Below, piece by piece: positions 50,336 through 58,555 of a stretch of DNA of 64,000 bases. Under the pieces are notes generated by a model that saw nothing but the letters and a program-made list of their open reading frames with translations, searched no databases and was not told where the DNA came from. The stretch comes from Albimonas sp041685625. Its GTDB lineage: Bacteria > Pseudomonadota > Alphaproteobacteria > Rhodobacterales > Rhodobacteraceae. Each line of letters starts with the position of its first letter. Within the stretch, counting starts at the first letter, position 1. The stretch lies in contig JAWLFJ010000002.1 of assembly GCA_041685625.1 (NCBI GenBank), positions 1-64,000 of the forward strand. Reading direction: 5' to 3'. A program made the translations under genes and the position numbers.

Positions 50336-52735
50336 ATGACCGCTTCCGTTCGCGTCACCCTTCCGGTTCTGCCGCTGCGCGACATCGTCGTCTTTCCGCA
50401 CATGATCGTGCCGCTCTTCGTGGGGCGCGAGAAGTCCGTGCGTGCGCTCGAGGAGGTGATGCGCGCGGACAAGCAGATCCTGCTCGCCAGCCAGACCGAC
50501 GCGGGTCAGGACGATCCGGGCGAGAAGGACATCTACAGCGCCGGCGTCGTCGCCAACGTCCTGCAGTTGCTGAAGCTGCCCGACGGCACCGTCAAGGTGC
50601 TGGTGGAGGGCCAAGCGCGCGCCCGGCTGGTCGAATACACCGCGACCGACAGCCATTTCGAGGCCGCCGCCGACGTGCTCGACGACGAGCTCGGCGATCC
50701 GGCCTCGGTCGAGGCGCTGAGCCGCTCGATCACCGACGAGTTCGAGAAATACGTCAAGCTCAACAAGAACGTGCCGGACGAGGCGCTCGGCTCGATCGCC
50801 GACGTCGAGGATCCGTCGCGCCTCGCCGACACCATCGCCGGACATCTGGGCGTCAAGCTCTCGGAGAAGCAGGGCCTGCTGGAGGAGCTGAACGTCGAGA
50901 AGCGGCTCGAGAAGATCTACGGCCTGATGCAGGGCGAGATGTCGGTCCTCAAGGTCGAGAAGAAGATCAAGAGCCGCGTCAAGACCCAGATGGAGAAGAC
51001 GCAGCGCGAGTACTACCTCAACGAGCAGATGAAGGCGATCCAGCGCGAGCTCGGCGAGGGCGAGGACGGCCGCGACGAGGCCGGCGAGTACGAGCAGCGC
51101 ATCGCCGAGACGCAGCTTTCCGACGAGGCGCGCGATAAGGCCGAGGTGGAGCTGAAGAAGCTCAAGCAGATGGCGCCGATGAGCGCCGAGGCGACGGTTG
51201 TGCGCAACTACCTCGACTGGATGTTGAGCATCCCGTGGGGCAAGAAGAGCCGCGTGAAGAAGGACCTGAAGCGCGCGGAGAAGATCCTCGACGACGACCA
51301 CTACGGCCTCGAGAAGGTCAAGGAGCGGATCGTCGAGTTCCTCGCCGTGCAGCAGCGCTCGAGCAAGCTGAAGGGGCCGATCCTGTGCCTCGTCGGCCCG
51401 CCGGGCGTGGGCAAGACCTCGCTCGGCAAGTCCGTCGCGCGGGCGACGGGGCGCGAGTTCATCCGAATCTCGCTCGGCGGCGTCCGCGACGAGGCGGAGA
51501 TCCGCGGACACCGGCGCACCTATATCGGCTCGATGCCCGGCAAGATCATCCAGTCGATGAAGAAGGCGAAGACGGTCAACCCGCTGATCCTGCTCGACGA
51601 GATCGACAAGATGGGGCAGGACTTCCGCGGGGACCCGGCCTCGGCGATGCTGGAGGTGCTGGATCCGGAGCAGAACAACACGTTCATGGACCACTATCTC
51701 GAGGTCGAATACGACCTCTCCAACGTGCTGTTCCTGACCACCGCCAACACCTACAACATGCCGCGCCCTCTGCTCGACCGGATGGAGATCATCTCGATCT
51801 CGGGCTACACCGAGGACGAGAAGCTTCAGATCGCGCGGCGCCATCTGCTGCCCAAGCAGCTCAAGGGCCACGGCCTGCGCAAGGGCGAGTACGAGATCAC
51901 GGACGAGGCGATGCTGGAGATGATCCGCCGCTACACCCGCGAGGCGGGCGTGCGGAACCTCGAGCGCGAGCTGGCCAAGACCTGCCGCAAGGCGCTGACC
52001 GAGATCGTCAAGGACGGCGTCAAGACGGTGACGGTGAGCAAGGACAAGCTCGAGGATTATCTCGGCGCGCCGCGCTTCAAGTTCGGCCTCGCCGAGGAGG
52101 AGGACGCGATCGGCGTCGCCACCGGGCTCGCCTGGACCGAGGTCGGGGGAGATCTGCTCTCCATCGAGGCGCTGAGGCTTCCCGGCAAGGGTCGGATGAA
52201 GACCACCGGCACGCTCGGCGACGTGATGAAGGAGTCGATCGATGCGGCGTCTTCCTACGTCCGCTCGAAGTCGGTCGCGCTCGGCGTCGCGCCGCCGACC
52301 TTCGAGAAGATCGACATCCACGTGCACGTTCCCGAAGGCGCGACGCCGAAGGACGGGCCGAGCGCCGGCGTCGCGATGGTGACCTCCATCGTCTCGGTGC
52401 TGACGCAGATCCCGGTGCGCAAGGACGTGGCGATGACCGGTGAGGTGACGCTTCGCGGGAACGTGCTGGCGATCGGCGGCCTGAAGGAGAAGCTTCTCGC
52501 GGCGCTGCGGGGCGGCATCGCCAAGGTGCTGATCCCCAAGGACAACGTGAAGGATCTGCCGGAGATCCCCGACAACGTGAAGGCGGGGCTCGAGATCGTG
52601 CCGGTGGAGACGGTGTCCGAGGTGCTCAGCCATGCGCTGGTGCGCCAGCCCGAGCCGATCGAGTGGGACGAGGAGGCGGCCGCGGCCGCCGCCTCGACCG
52701 AGAAGGGCGGAGAGACGGAAGTGCGCGCCCACTGA
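50336..52735 (+). CDS. lon: ATP-dependent protease Lon
   Basis: Lon (799 residues) degrades damaged and regulatory proteins as a hexamer. The N-terminal LAN domain starts LPVLPLRDIVVFPHMIVPLF. Walker A is GPPGVGKTSL, and Walker B lies in PLILLDEIDKMG. The C-terminal protease domain has the catalytic serine in KDGPSAGVAM, with the lysine partner downstream in the conserved SGGLKEKLLAALR-type region. Length and order are typical. A strong hairpin terminator follows the stop. Confidence 0.97.
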   Translation: MTASVRVTLPVLPLRDIVVFPHMIVPLFVGREKSVRALEEVMRADKQILLASQTDAGQDDPGEKDIYSAGVVANVLQLLKLPDGTVKVLVEGQARARLVEYTATDSHFEAAADVLDDELGDPASVEALSRSITDEFEKYVKLNKNVPDEALGSIADVEDPSRLADTIAGHLGVKLSEKQGLLEELNVEKRLEKIYGLMQGEMSVLKVEKKIKSRVKTQMEKTQREYYLNEQMKAIQRELGEGEDGRDEAGEYEQRIAETQLSDEARDKAEVELKKLKQMAPMSAEATVVRNYLDWMLSIPWGKKSRVKKDLKRAEKILDDDHYGLEKVKERIVEFLAVQQRSSKLKGPILCLVGPPGVGKTSLGKSVARATGREFIRISLGGVRDEAEIRGHRRTYIGSMPGKIIQSMKKAKTVNPLILLDEIDKMGQDFRGDPASAMLEVLDPEQNNTFMDHYLEVEYDLSNVLFLTTANTYNMPRPLLDRMEIISISGYTEDEKLQIARRHLLPKQLKGHGLRKGEYEITDEAMLEMIRRYTREAGVRNLERELAKTCRKALTEIVKDGVKTVTVSKDKLEDYLGAPRFKFGLAEEEDAIGVATGLAWTEVGGDLLSIEALRLPGKGRMKTTGTLGDVMKESIDAASSYVRSKSVALGVAPPTFEKIDIHVHVPEGATPKDGPSAGVAMVTSIVSVLTQIPVRKDVAMTGEVTLRGNVLAIGGLKEKLLAALRGGIAKVLIPKDNVKDLPEIPDNVKAGLEIVPVETVSEVLSHALVRQPEPIEWDEEAAAAAASTEKGGETEVRAH

Positions 52736-52767
52736 CGGGCCGAGCCGTCGCCGAAGCGGCTTCGGTG

Positions 52768-52797
52768 GCGCCGGGCGAGCGATCGCCCGGCGCTTTT
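52768..52797 (+). terminator. rho-independent terminator of lon
   Basis: An 11-base perfect stem (GCGCCGGGCGA/TCGCCCGGCGC) with a GCGA tetraloop is followed by TTTT, 33 bases after the lon stop. This is the clearest intrinsic terminator in the window. Confidence 0.85.
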
Positions 52798-52901
52798 CGG
52801 TGCGGGATCACGGGCGCCGAAATCATCGATGCGGCCTGCGGCATCCGCCGGTACGGCGCGCTCGATCGAAAACCCTGCGGCCGGTCATCGAGGAGCATGT
52901 C

Positions 52902-53648
52902 ATGAGCGCCGATGATCCCCAGACCGGTACGGACGGCAAGGCCCCGCGGGGCTTCTTCGACTTTCTGGCGGGGCGCGAGCGGGCGGGCGCGCCCGATGCG
53001 GTCAATCGCATGAACCTGCGGCACGAGGCGTTGATCGCGCCGCATGCGGGCCTGATCCGGGACGCGCGGGTGCTGGATCTCGCATCGCATGACGGCCGCT
53101 GGCCCTATGCCTTCGCGGGCGCCGGCGCGCGCGAGGTCGTCGGCGTCGAGGCGCGGCCGGAGTTGGCGGCGGAGTTCGAGAGCTACCCCGACGCCGACCT
53201 CAAGGCCCGCGTGGAGATGCGGGTGAACGACCTCTACGCCGAGTTGGAGGTGATGGCGGAGGCCGGCGAGCGCTTCGACGTCGTCGGCGTGTTCGGCATC
53301 TTCTATCACGTGATGGACCACTACCGGATGCTGCGCCTGATCCGCAGGCTCGGGCCGAAGCTGGTTGTGGTGGACAGCGAGTTCGTTCTGCGCCCCGGCC
53401 CGGTGGTGCTGTTGCTCTACGAGGATCCGGAGAAGCAGCTCAACACCATCCGCCTCGCGGAGGGGCAGACGCGGACGCCGAAGGGCGTGCCCTCCCTCAA
53501 GGCGATGGAGATGATGGCCGAGAGCCTCGCCTGGTCGGTCGACTGGTTCGACTGGGACGGCGTGCCGGAGGCGCGGCGCAGCGGCGTCGCGGACTATTAC
53601 CGCGGCGAGCGGATGCGCCGGGCGACCTGCGCGCTGCGGCCCGCATGA
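52902..53648 (+). CDS. class I SAM-dependent methyltransferase
   Basis: A 248-residue methyltransferase. The SAM motif I is VLDLASHDGRWPYAFAGAG, the acidic strand VVGVEARPEL, and GVFGIFYHVMDHYRML comes later. It resembles small-molecule or lipid methyltransferases of the DUF1698-like type. The substrate is unknown. The ATG at 52902 follows GAGGAG. The place usually held by hupB after lon is taken by this gene. Confidence 0.8.
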   Translation: MSADDPQTGTDGKAPRGFFDFLAGRERAGAPDAVNRMNLRHEALIAPHAGLIRDARVLDLASHDGRWPYAFAGAGAREVVGVEARPELAAEFESYPDADLKARVEMRVNDLYAELEVMAEAGERFDVVGVFGIFYHVMDHYRMLRLIRRLGPKLVVVDSEFVLRPGPVVLLLYEDPEKQLNTIRLAEGQTRTPKGVPSLKAMEMMAESLAWSVDWFDWDGVPEARRSGVADYYRGERMRRATCALRPA

Positions 53649-53700
53649 GCCGGGCGCGGCGGATTGACGGCTTGCGCCGCCTCGCCTAAGCGGACGGCGC

Positions 53701-53776
53701 GGGCGGTTAGCTCAGTTGGTAGAGCGCCTCGTTTACACCGAGGATGTCGGGAGTTCGAGCCTCTCACCGCCCACCA
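53701..53776 (+). tRNA. tRNA-Val (TAC)
   Basis: A 76-base tRNA with acceptor stem GGGCGGT/ACCGCCC, anticodon stem CCTCG/CGAGG around TTTACAC (anticodon TAC) and encoded CCA. It reads GTA/GTG valine codons. It lies between a methyltransferase gene and pyrG. Confidence 0.96.
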
Positions 53777-53908
53777 CGCCTCCGGCGCGAGGGCGCAGCC
53801 CTTGGGGGCCGGCTTGGCGCCCGACACCGGATCGTGTATCCGCTGGCTCCCGTGCACGAGCGAGCGAGGCCGGCCGCACGGCCTGCGGAAAACGAGAGGC
53901 ATGGGGCA

Positions 53909-55564
53909 ATGGCGCGGTTCGTCTTCATCACCGGCGGGGTCGTATCGAGCCTCGGCAAGGGGCTCGCCTCGGCGGCGCTCGGCGCGTTGCTGCAGGCGCG
54001 GGGCTTCTCGGTCCGTCTGCGCAAGCTGGACCCCTATCTCAACGTCGATCCGGGCACGATGAGCCCGTTCGAGCATGGCGAGGTCTTCGTCACCGACGAC
54101 GGGGCCGAGACCGATCTGGACCTCGGCCATTACGAGCGCTTCACGGGCGTCGCGGCACGGCGCACGGATTCGGTGAGCTCCGGGCGGATCTATTCCAACG
54201 TGCTCGAGAAGGAGCGGCGGGGCGACTATCTCGGCAAGACGATTCAGGTCATTCCGCACGTCACCGACGAGATCAAGGACTTCATCCGCATCGGCGAGGA
54301 CGAGGTCGACTTCATGCTCTGCGAGATCGGCGGCACCGTCGGCGACATCGAGGGGCTGCCGTTCTTCGAGGCCATCCGCCAGTTCAGTCAGGAGAAGCCG
54401 CAGGGCCAGTGCGCCTTCATACACCTCACCCTGCTGCCCTGGATCGCCGCCGCCGGAGAACTGAAGACCAAGCCGACGCAGCATTCGGTCAAGGAGCTGC
54501 GCTCCATCGGCATCGCGCCGGACGTGCTGGTCTGCCGCGCCGAGCATCCGATCCCCGAGAAGGAGCGCGCCAAGCTCGCGCTGTTCTGCAACGTGCGGCC
54601 GGAACGGGTGATCGCGGCGCTGGATCTCCATTCGATCTACGAGGCGCCGCTGGTCTATCACCGCGAGGGGCTGGATCAGGCGGTGCTGGACGCCTTCCGC
54701 ATCTCGCCGGCGCCGAAGCCCGAGCTCGCGAAATGGCGCGCCGTGTCGGAGGCGGTGCGCGCGCCCGACGGCGAGGTGCGCATCGCCATCGTCGGCAAGT
54801 ACACGCAGCTCGAGGACGCCTACAAGAGCCTGAACGAGGCGCTGGTGCATGGCGGCATCGCCAGTCGCGTGCGCGTCAAGGTCGAATGGCTCGACAGCGA
54901 GATCTTCGAGACCTCGGACCCGTCGCCGCATCTGGAGCGGTTCCACGGCATCGTCGTGCCGGGCGGCTTCGGCGAGCGCGGGACCGAGGGCAAGATCGAC
55001 GCGGCGCGCTTCGCGCGTGAGCGCAAGGTGCCCTATCTCGGCATCTGCCTCGGCATGCAGATGGCGGTGATCGAGGCGGCGCGGAACCTCGCGGGGATCG
55101 AGAACGCCGGCTCGGAGGAGTTCGACCACGAGGCGCGCGGCGTCGGCGGAGAACGGCGCTTCGAGCCGGTGATCTTCCACATGAGGGAGTGGGTCGAGGG
55201 CGACCGCACGGTGCGACGCTCGACCGGCGACGACAAGGGCGGCACCATGCGCCTCGGCGCCTACGAGGCGGTGCTGGAGGCCGGGAGCAAGGTTGCGGAG
55301 ATCTACGGCGACACCCGGATCAGCGAGCGCCACCGTCACCGCTACGAGGTCGACATCGAGTATCGCGAGCGGCTCGAGGCGGAGGGGATGCGCTTTTCGG
55401 GTCTCTCGCCCGACGGTCGCCTGCCGGAGATCATGGAGATCGCCGGGCATCCCTGGTTCTTCGGGGTTCAGTTCCACCCGGAGTTGAAGTCGAAGCCGTT
55501 CGACCCGCATCCGCTGTTCCGCAGCTTCATCGAGGCCGCGGTGCGCCAGTCCCGCCTCGTCTGA
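53909..55564 (+). CDS. pyrG: CTP synthase
   Basis: PyrG (551 residues) makes CTP from UTP, ATP and glutamine. The N-terminal amidoligase domain starts FVFITGGVVSSLGKG and has the CTP/UTP-site segment CEIGGTVGDIEG. The C-terminal glutaminase domain has the catalytic cysteine in PYLGICLGMQ, and the His-Glu pair in FGVQFHPELKS. The ATG at 53909 begins MARFVFITGG; the AUG five codons... upstream (GGCATGGGGC) is out of frame. secG, often upstream in related genomes, is absent. Confidence 0.97.
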   Translation: MARFVFITGGVVSSLGKGLASAALGALLQARGFSVRLRKLDPYLNVDPGTMSPFEHGEVFVTDDGAETDLDLGHYERFTGVAARRTDSVSSGRIYSNVLEKERRGDYLGKTIQVIPHVTDEIKDFIRIGEDEVDFMLCEIGGTVGDIEGLPFFEAIRQFSQEKPQGQCAFIHLTLLPWIAAAGELKTKPTQHSVKELRSIGIAPDVLVCRAEHPIPEKERAKLALFCNVRPERVIAALDLHSIYEAPLVYHREGLDQAVLDAFRISPAPKPELAKWRAVSEAVRAPDGEVRIAIVGKYTQLEDAYKSLNEALVHGGIASRVRVKVEWLDSEIFETSDPSPHLERFHGIVVPGGFGERGTEGKIDAARFARERKVPYLGICLGMQMAVIEAARNLAGIENAGSEEFDHEARGVGGERRFEPVIFHMREWVEGDRTVRRSTGDDKGGTMRLGAYEAVLEAGSKVAEIYGDTRISERHRHRYEVDIEYRERLEAEGMRFSGLSPDGRLPEIMEIAGHPWFFGVQFHPELKSKPFDPHPLFRSFIEAAVRQSRLV

Positions 55565-55568
55565 GCCT

Positions 55569-55593
55569 CGCCCCCCGGCGGCGCCGGGGGGCG
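55569..55593. terminator. bidirectional hairpin after pyrG
   Basis: CGCCCCCCGGC and GCCGGGGGGCG form an 11-base stem with a three-base loop. It lies between the pyrG stop (55564) and the convergent TPR gene stop (55599). No T-run follows, but position supports bidirectional termination. Confidence 0.65.
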
Positions 55594-55598
55594 CGCCG

Positions 55599-57389
55599 TC
55601 AGATGCTGTCGAGGAGATCCTCGGCCTCGGGCGCGTCCTCGTGATCGGGGGAGAGACGCAGACCCTCGGTCAGTTCGCGCCGGGCGTCGGACAGCTTGCG
55701 GCGGGCATGCAGGATCATGCCGTAGTGCAGCCGCACCTCGCCGACGCCGGGCAGCGCCTCGGCCGCCTCGGCCATCAGGCGTTCGGCTTCGCTGATGCGG
55801 CCGTTGCCGAACAGGATCCAGGCCATGGTGTGCTTCACCGCGGGATTCTCGGGCTGCATCTGCAGCGCGCGGCGGGCGTAGATCAGCGCCTCGGAGGCCT
55901 TGTCGTTGCGCGCCAGCACCAGCGCGAGGTTGTTCATGGCCGCCCAGTTGTCGCGCTGGTTCTCGACCACCGAACGATAGAGGGACAGCGCCTGCTGATC
56001 CTCCCGCGCCTTGTCGAGCAGCGTGGCGAAGATGAACCTGTCGCCGACGTCGTCGGGGTTCTGCTCGATGATCTGCCGGCCATAGGCGATGGCGCGGCGC
56101 ATCTCGTCGACGTCGCGCGCGGCGGTGGCGGCGATGCGCAGCAGTCTCGGCTCGCCGGGGTGACGGTCCAGACCGCGCTCGGCGACCTCGAGCGCCTCGG
56201 CGTCCCGATCCATGCCGCGGAGCAGGGCGCCGAGACGCGCCCACGCGAGCGGAATTTCCGGGTAGGCCTCGACCGCCTCCCGCGTCCGGGCGATCCCCGT
56301 CTCCAGATCGCCGGCCCTTATGGCGACCTGTGGGCGGGCGAGCAGCAGGCGCGGGCTGGCTCCGTCCCGCTCGAGGATCCCGGCGTAGATAGCCTCCGCC
56401 TCTTCGAATTCGCCCTCGTCCATCATCGCCTCGGCGAGGCGGTGCTCGATCTCCGCCGGCACGTCGGCGAGGGCGATGGCCTCGCGGAAACGTTCGACCG
56501 CGGCCGGATAGTCGCCGCGCGCAAGCTGGAGCTCGGCCAGCTGCACCAAGGGCGCGGGCGAGGTGGGGAAGCGTTCGACGAGGTCGTCGAACACCGCCTG
56601 CGCCTCGTCGAAGTCGCCGAGGCGGCGATGCGCCACGCCGAGGCCGAGCGAGGTGCGGGGGTCGTCGTCGCCGGCGCCTTCGACGGCGAAACGATACTGG
56701 CGAAGCGCCGCTTCGCCGCGGCCGGCGCCCAGCATCGCCTCGGCGAGCACGCGATGCATCGCGGGGCTTACGTCGCGGTCGCGCTGCCAGAGGCTGAGCA
56801 TCCGGATGGTGTCTTCGAAGCGGCCGCGGGCGTTGTAGATCGCGCCGAGATTGACGCGCACGCCGGGGGTCAGCCCGTCCGGGCCCTCGTTCACGCGCTC
56901 GAAGTGGTGGACGGCGCCATCCAGGTCGCCGCGCGCCTCGAGCAGAAGGCCGAGCTTGGCATGCGCTTCGTAGAGGTCCGGCTGAAGCTCCACCGCGCGG
57001 CGCAGCGCGGTGACGGCGTCGTCCTCTCGCCCGAGCTCCATCAGAAGCACGGAGCGGTTGACGTGCGCGGTGGCGAGTTCCGGATCGAGGCGAAGCGCCG
57101 TCTCGACCGAGGCGACGGCGCCGTCGAGCTCGCCGGCGGAGCCGAGGATGGCGGCCAGAACCTCATGCCCCCGCGCCGACGTCGGATGGAAGGAGAGATA
57201 GGCGTCGGCGGCGGCCTGCGCCTCCTCCAGACGTCCGGCGCGGTAGAGTTTGATGGCGCGGTTCAGCGCCTGCTCGGTCTGCAGCTGCTCGGCGAAGGGA
57301 TCCATCGAGGCCCCCGAGGCGGCGAGCGGCGGAAGGGCGGCGGTCGCGGCGACGAGGGCCACGGCGAAGCGAAAACCGGTGGGTCGCAT
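55599..57389 (-). CDS. exported TPR-repeat protein
   Basis: A 596-residue protein with a signal peptide (FAVALVAATAALPPLAASGA) and about 14 TPR motifs. Repeats such as AIKLYRAGRLEEAQAAADAYL, AVASVETALRLDPELATAH and EALIYARRALQMQPENPAVK cover most of its length. TPR superhelices are scaffolds for complex assembly, for example in envelope or exopolysaccharide biogenesis. No partner genes are adjacent, so the role is open. Periplasmic location is inferred. Confidence 0.87.
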   Translation of the reverse strand: MRPTGFRFAVALVAATAALPPLAASGASMDPFAEQLQTEQALNRAIKLYRAGRLEEAQAAADAYLSFHPTSARGHEVLAAILGSAGELDGAVASVETALRLDPELATAHVNRSVLLMELGREDDAVTALRRAVELQPDLYEAHAKLGLLLEARGDLDGAVHHFERVNEGPDGLTPGVRVNLGAIYNARGRFEDTIRMLSLWQRDRDVSPAMHRVLAEAMLGAGRGEAALRQYRFAVEGAGDDDPRTSLGLGVAHRRLGDFDEAQAVFDDLVERFPTSPAPLVQLAELQLARGDYPAAVERFREAIALADVPAEIEHRLAEAMMDEGEFEEAEAIYAGILERDGASPRLLLARPQVAIRAGDLETGIARTREAVEAYPEIPLAWARLGALLRGMDRDAEALEVAERGLDRHPGEPRLLRIAATAARDVDEMRRAIAYGRQIIEQNPDDVGDRFIFATLLDKAREDQQALSLYRSVVENQRDNWAAMNNLALVLARNDKASEALIYARRALQMQPENPAVKHTMAWILFGNGRISEAERLMAEAAEALPGVGEVRLHYGMILHARRKLSDARRELTEGLRLSPDHEDAPEAEDLLDSI

Positions 57390-57558
57390 GGCGTTGATCC
57401 CGTAAGGGGGCGCAGCGTCGGACCGCGGTGCGGCCGGCGGCCCCGGCGGCGGCTGGGCGAAGTCGTGTCCGCCCTTTCCCCCGGGCGAACCGCGAGACGG
57501 TACAACGAGGGGCGCGCGCGCATCAAGCGCGGCGGCCTCACGCTCCGGCGATGGCCGG

Positions 57559-57631
57559 TGGGCCCGGCAGGATTCGAACCTGCAACCAAACCGTTATGAG
57601 CGGTCCGCTCTGACCGTTGAGCTACGGGCCC
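57559..57631 (-). tRNA. tRNA-Ile2 (CAT, lysidine type)
   Basis: A 73-base tRNA with acceptor stem GGGCCCG/CGGGCCC and anticodon loop CTCATAA, giving CAT. The acceptor and anticodon arm resemble E. coli ileX rather than initiator or elongator Met tRNA. C34 would be changed to lysidine by TilS to read AUA. The CCA end is not fully encoded here; the 3' flank reads ACCG. The other two tRNAs here encode CCA. Confidence 0.85.
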
Positions 57632-57696
57632 GGCCGGGACGGTCGATAGCCGGGCGGCCCCGGCCCGTCAACGCGGGCCGGGGCCGAGACGCGCCG

Positions 57697-58494
57697 TCAG
57701 GCGGCGGCGACGGCGCGCTTGGTCATCACCTTGACGAGATGGGCGCGGTAGGCCGGGTCGCCGTGCAGGTCGCCGATCATGCCGTCGGCCGGGACCGACA
57801 GCCCCTCCAGCGCATCCGCGGAGAAGTTCGAGGAGAGCGCCTCCTCGGCCTCGGTCCAGCGGAACACCCCGGACTCGGAGGCGCCGGTGACCGCGACGCG
57901 GACCTTGCCGTCCACCTCGGCCACGAACACGCCCACGAGGGCGAAGCGCGAGGCCGGCTGCGGGAACTTGGCGTAGGCGCCGCGCGCGGGAACGGGCATC
58001 CGCACCTCGACGATCAGCTCGTCTTCGCCGAGGGCGGTGGCGAACATGCCTTCGAAGAAGTCGTCGGCCGCGATCTCCCGCGTGCCGTTCGGGCCCTGGG
58101 CCTTGATCGTGGCCCCGAGCGCGAGCGCGGCGGCCGGCCAGCAGGCCGAGGGGTCGTTGTTGGCGAGGCTGCCGCCGATGGTGCCGCGGTGGCGCACCGC
58201 CGGGTCGCCGATGCGATTGGCGAGCGAGGCCACCGACGGCGCGGCGTCGGACGTCGCTTCGGCGATGGCGTGGTGCGTCGCGGCGCCGCCGGCCACGATG
58301 GACCCGCCCTCCACCTTGACGCCCTTGAGCGCCTCGATGTCGGCGAGGGAGACCAGCTGCGAGGGCGCGGCGAGGCGCTGCTTCAGCGCCGGGATCAGCG
58401 TCTGGCCGCCGCCGAGCGCCTGGGCGTCCTCGGCCTGGAGGGCCTTCAGCGCCTCCTCCACGCTGGCGGGCTTCACGAAGTCGAAGGCGTACAT
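57697..58494 (-). CDS. coxM: molybdenum hydroxylase FAD subunit (CoxM-like)
   Basis: A 265-residue FAD-binding subunit of the xanthine oxidase/CO dehydrogenase family. The FAD loops are LGGGQTLIPALKQRLA and RHRGTIGGSLANNDPSACWPA. It passes electrons from the Fe-S subunit to the acceptor. It is the last gene of an S-L-M cluster and begins 61 bases after the large-subunit stop. The symbol is by family resemblance only; the enzyme need not act on CO. Confidence 0.87.
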   Translation of the reverse strand: MYAFDFVKPASVEEALKALQAEDAQALGGGQTLIPALKQRLAAPSQLVSLADIEALKGVKVEGGSIVAGGAATHHAIAEATSDAAPSVASLANRIGDPAVRHRGTIGGSLANNDPSACWPAAALALGATIKAQGPNGTREIAADDFFEGMFATALGEDELIVEVRMPVPARGAYAKFPQPASRFALVGVFVAEVDGKVRVAVTGASESGVFRWTEAEEALSSNFSADALEGLSVPADGMIGDLHGDPAYRAHLVKVMTKRAVAAA

Positions 58495-58555
58495 GCGGAG
58501 AGACCTCCCTTGTCGTTGGCGGGGGCGGCGCGGCGCCGCCCCCCGGAACTCCGGA

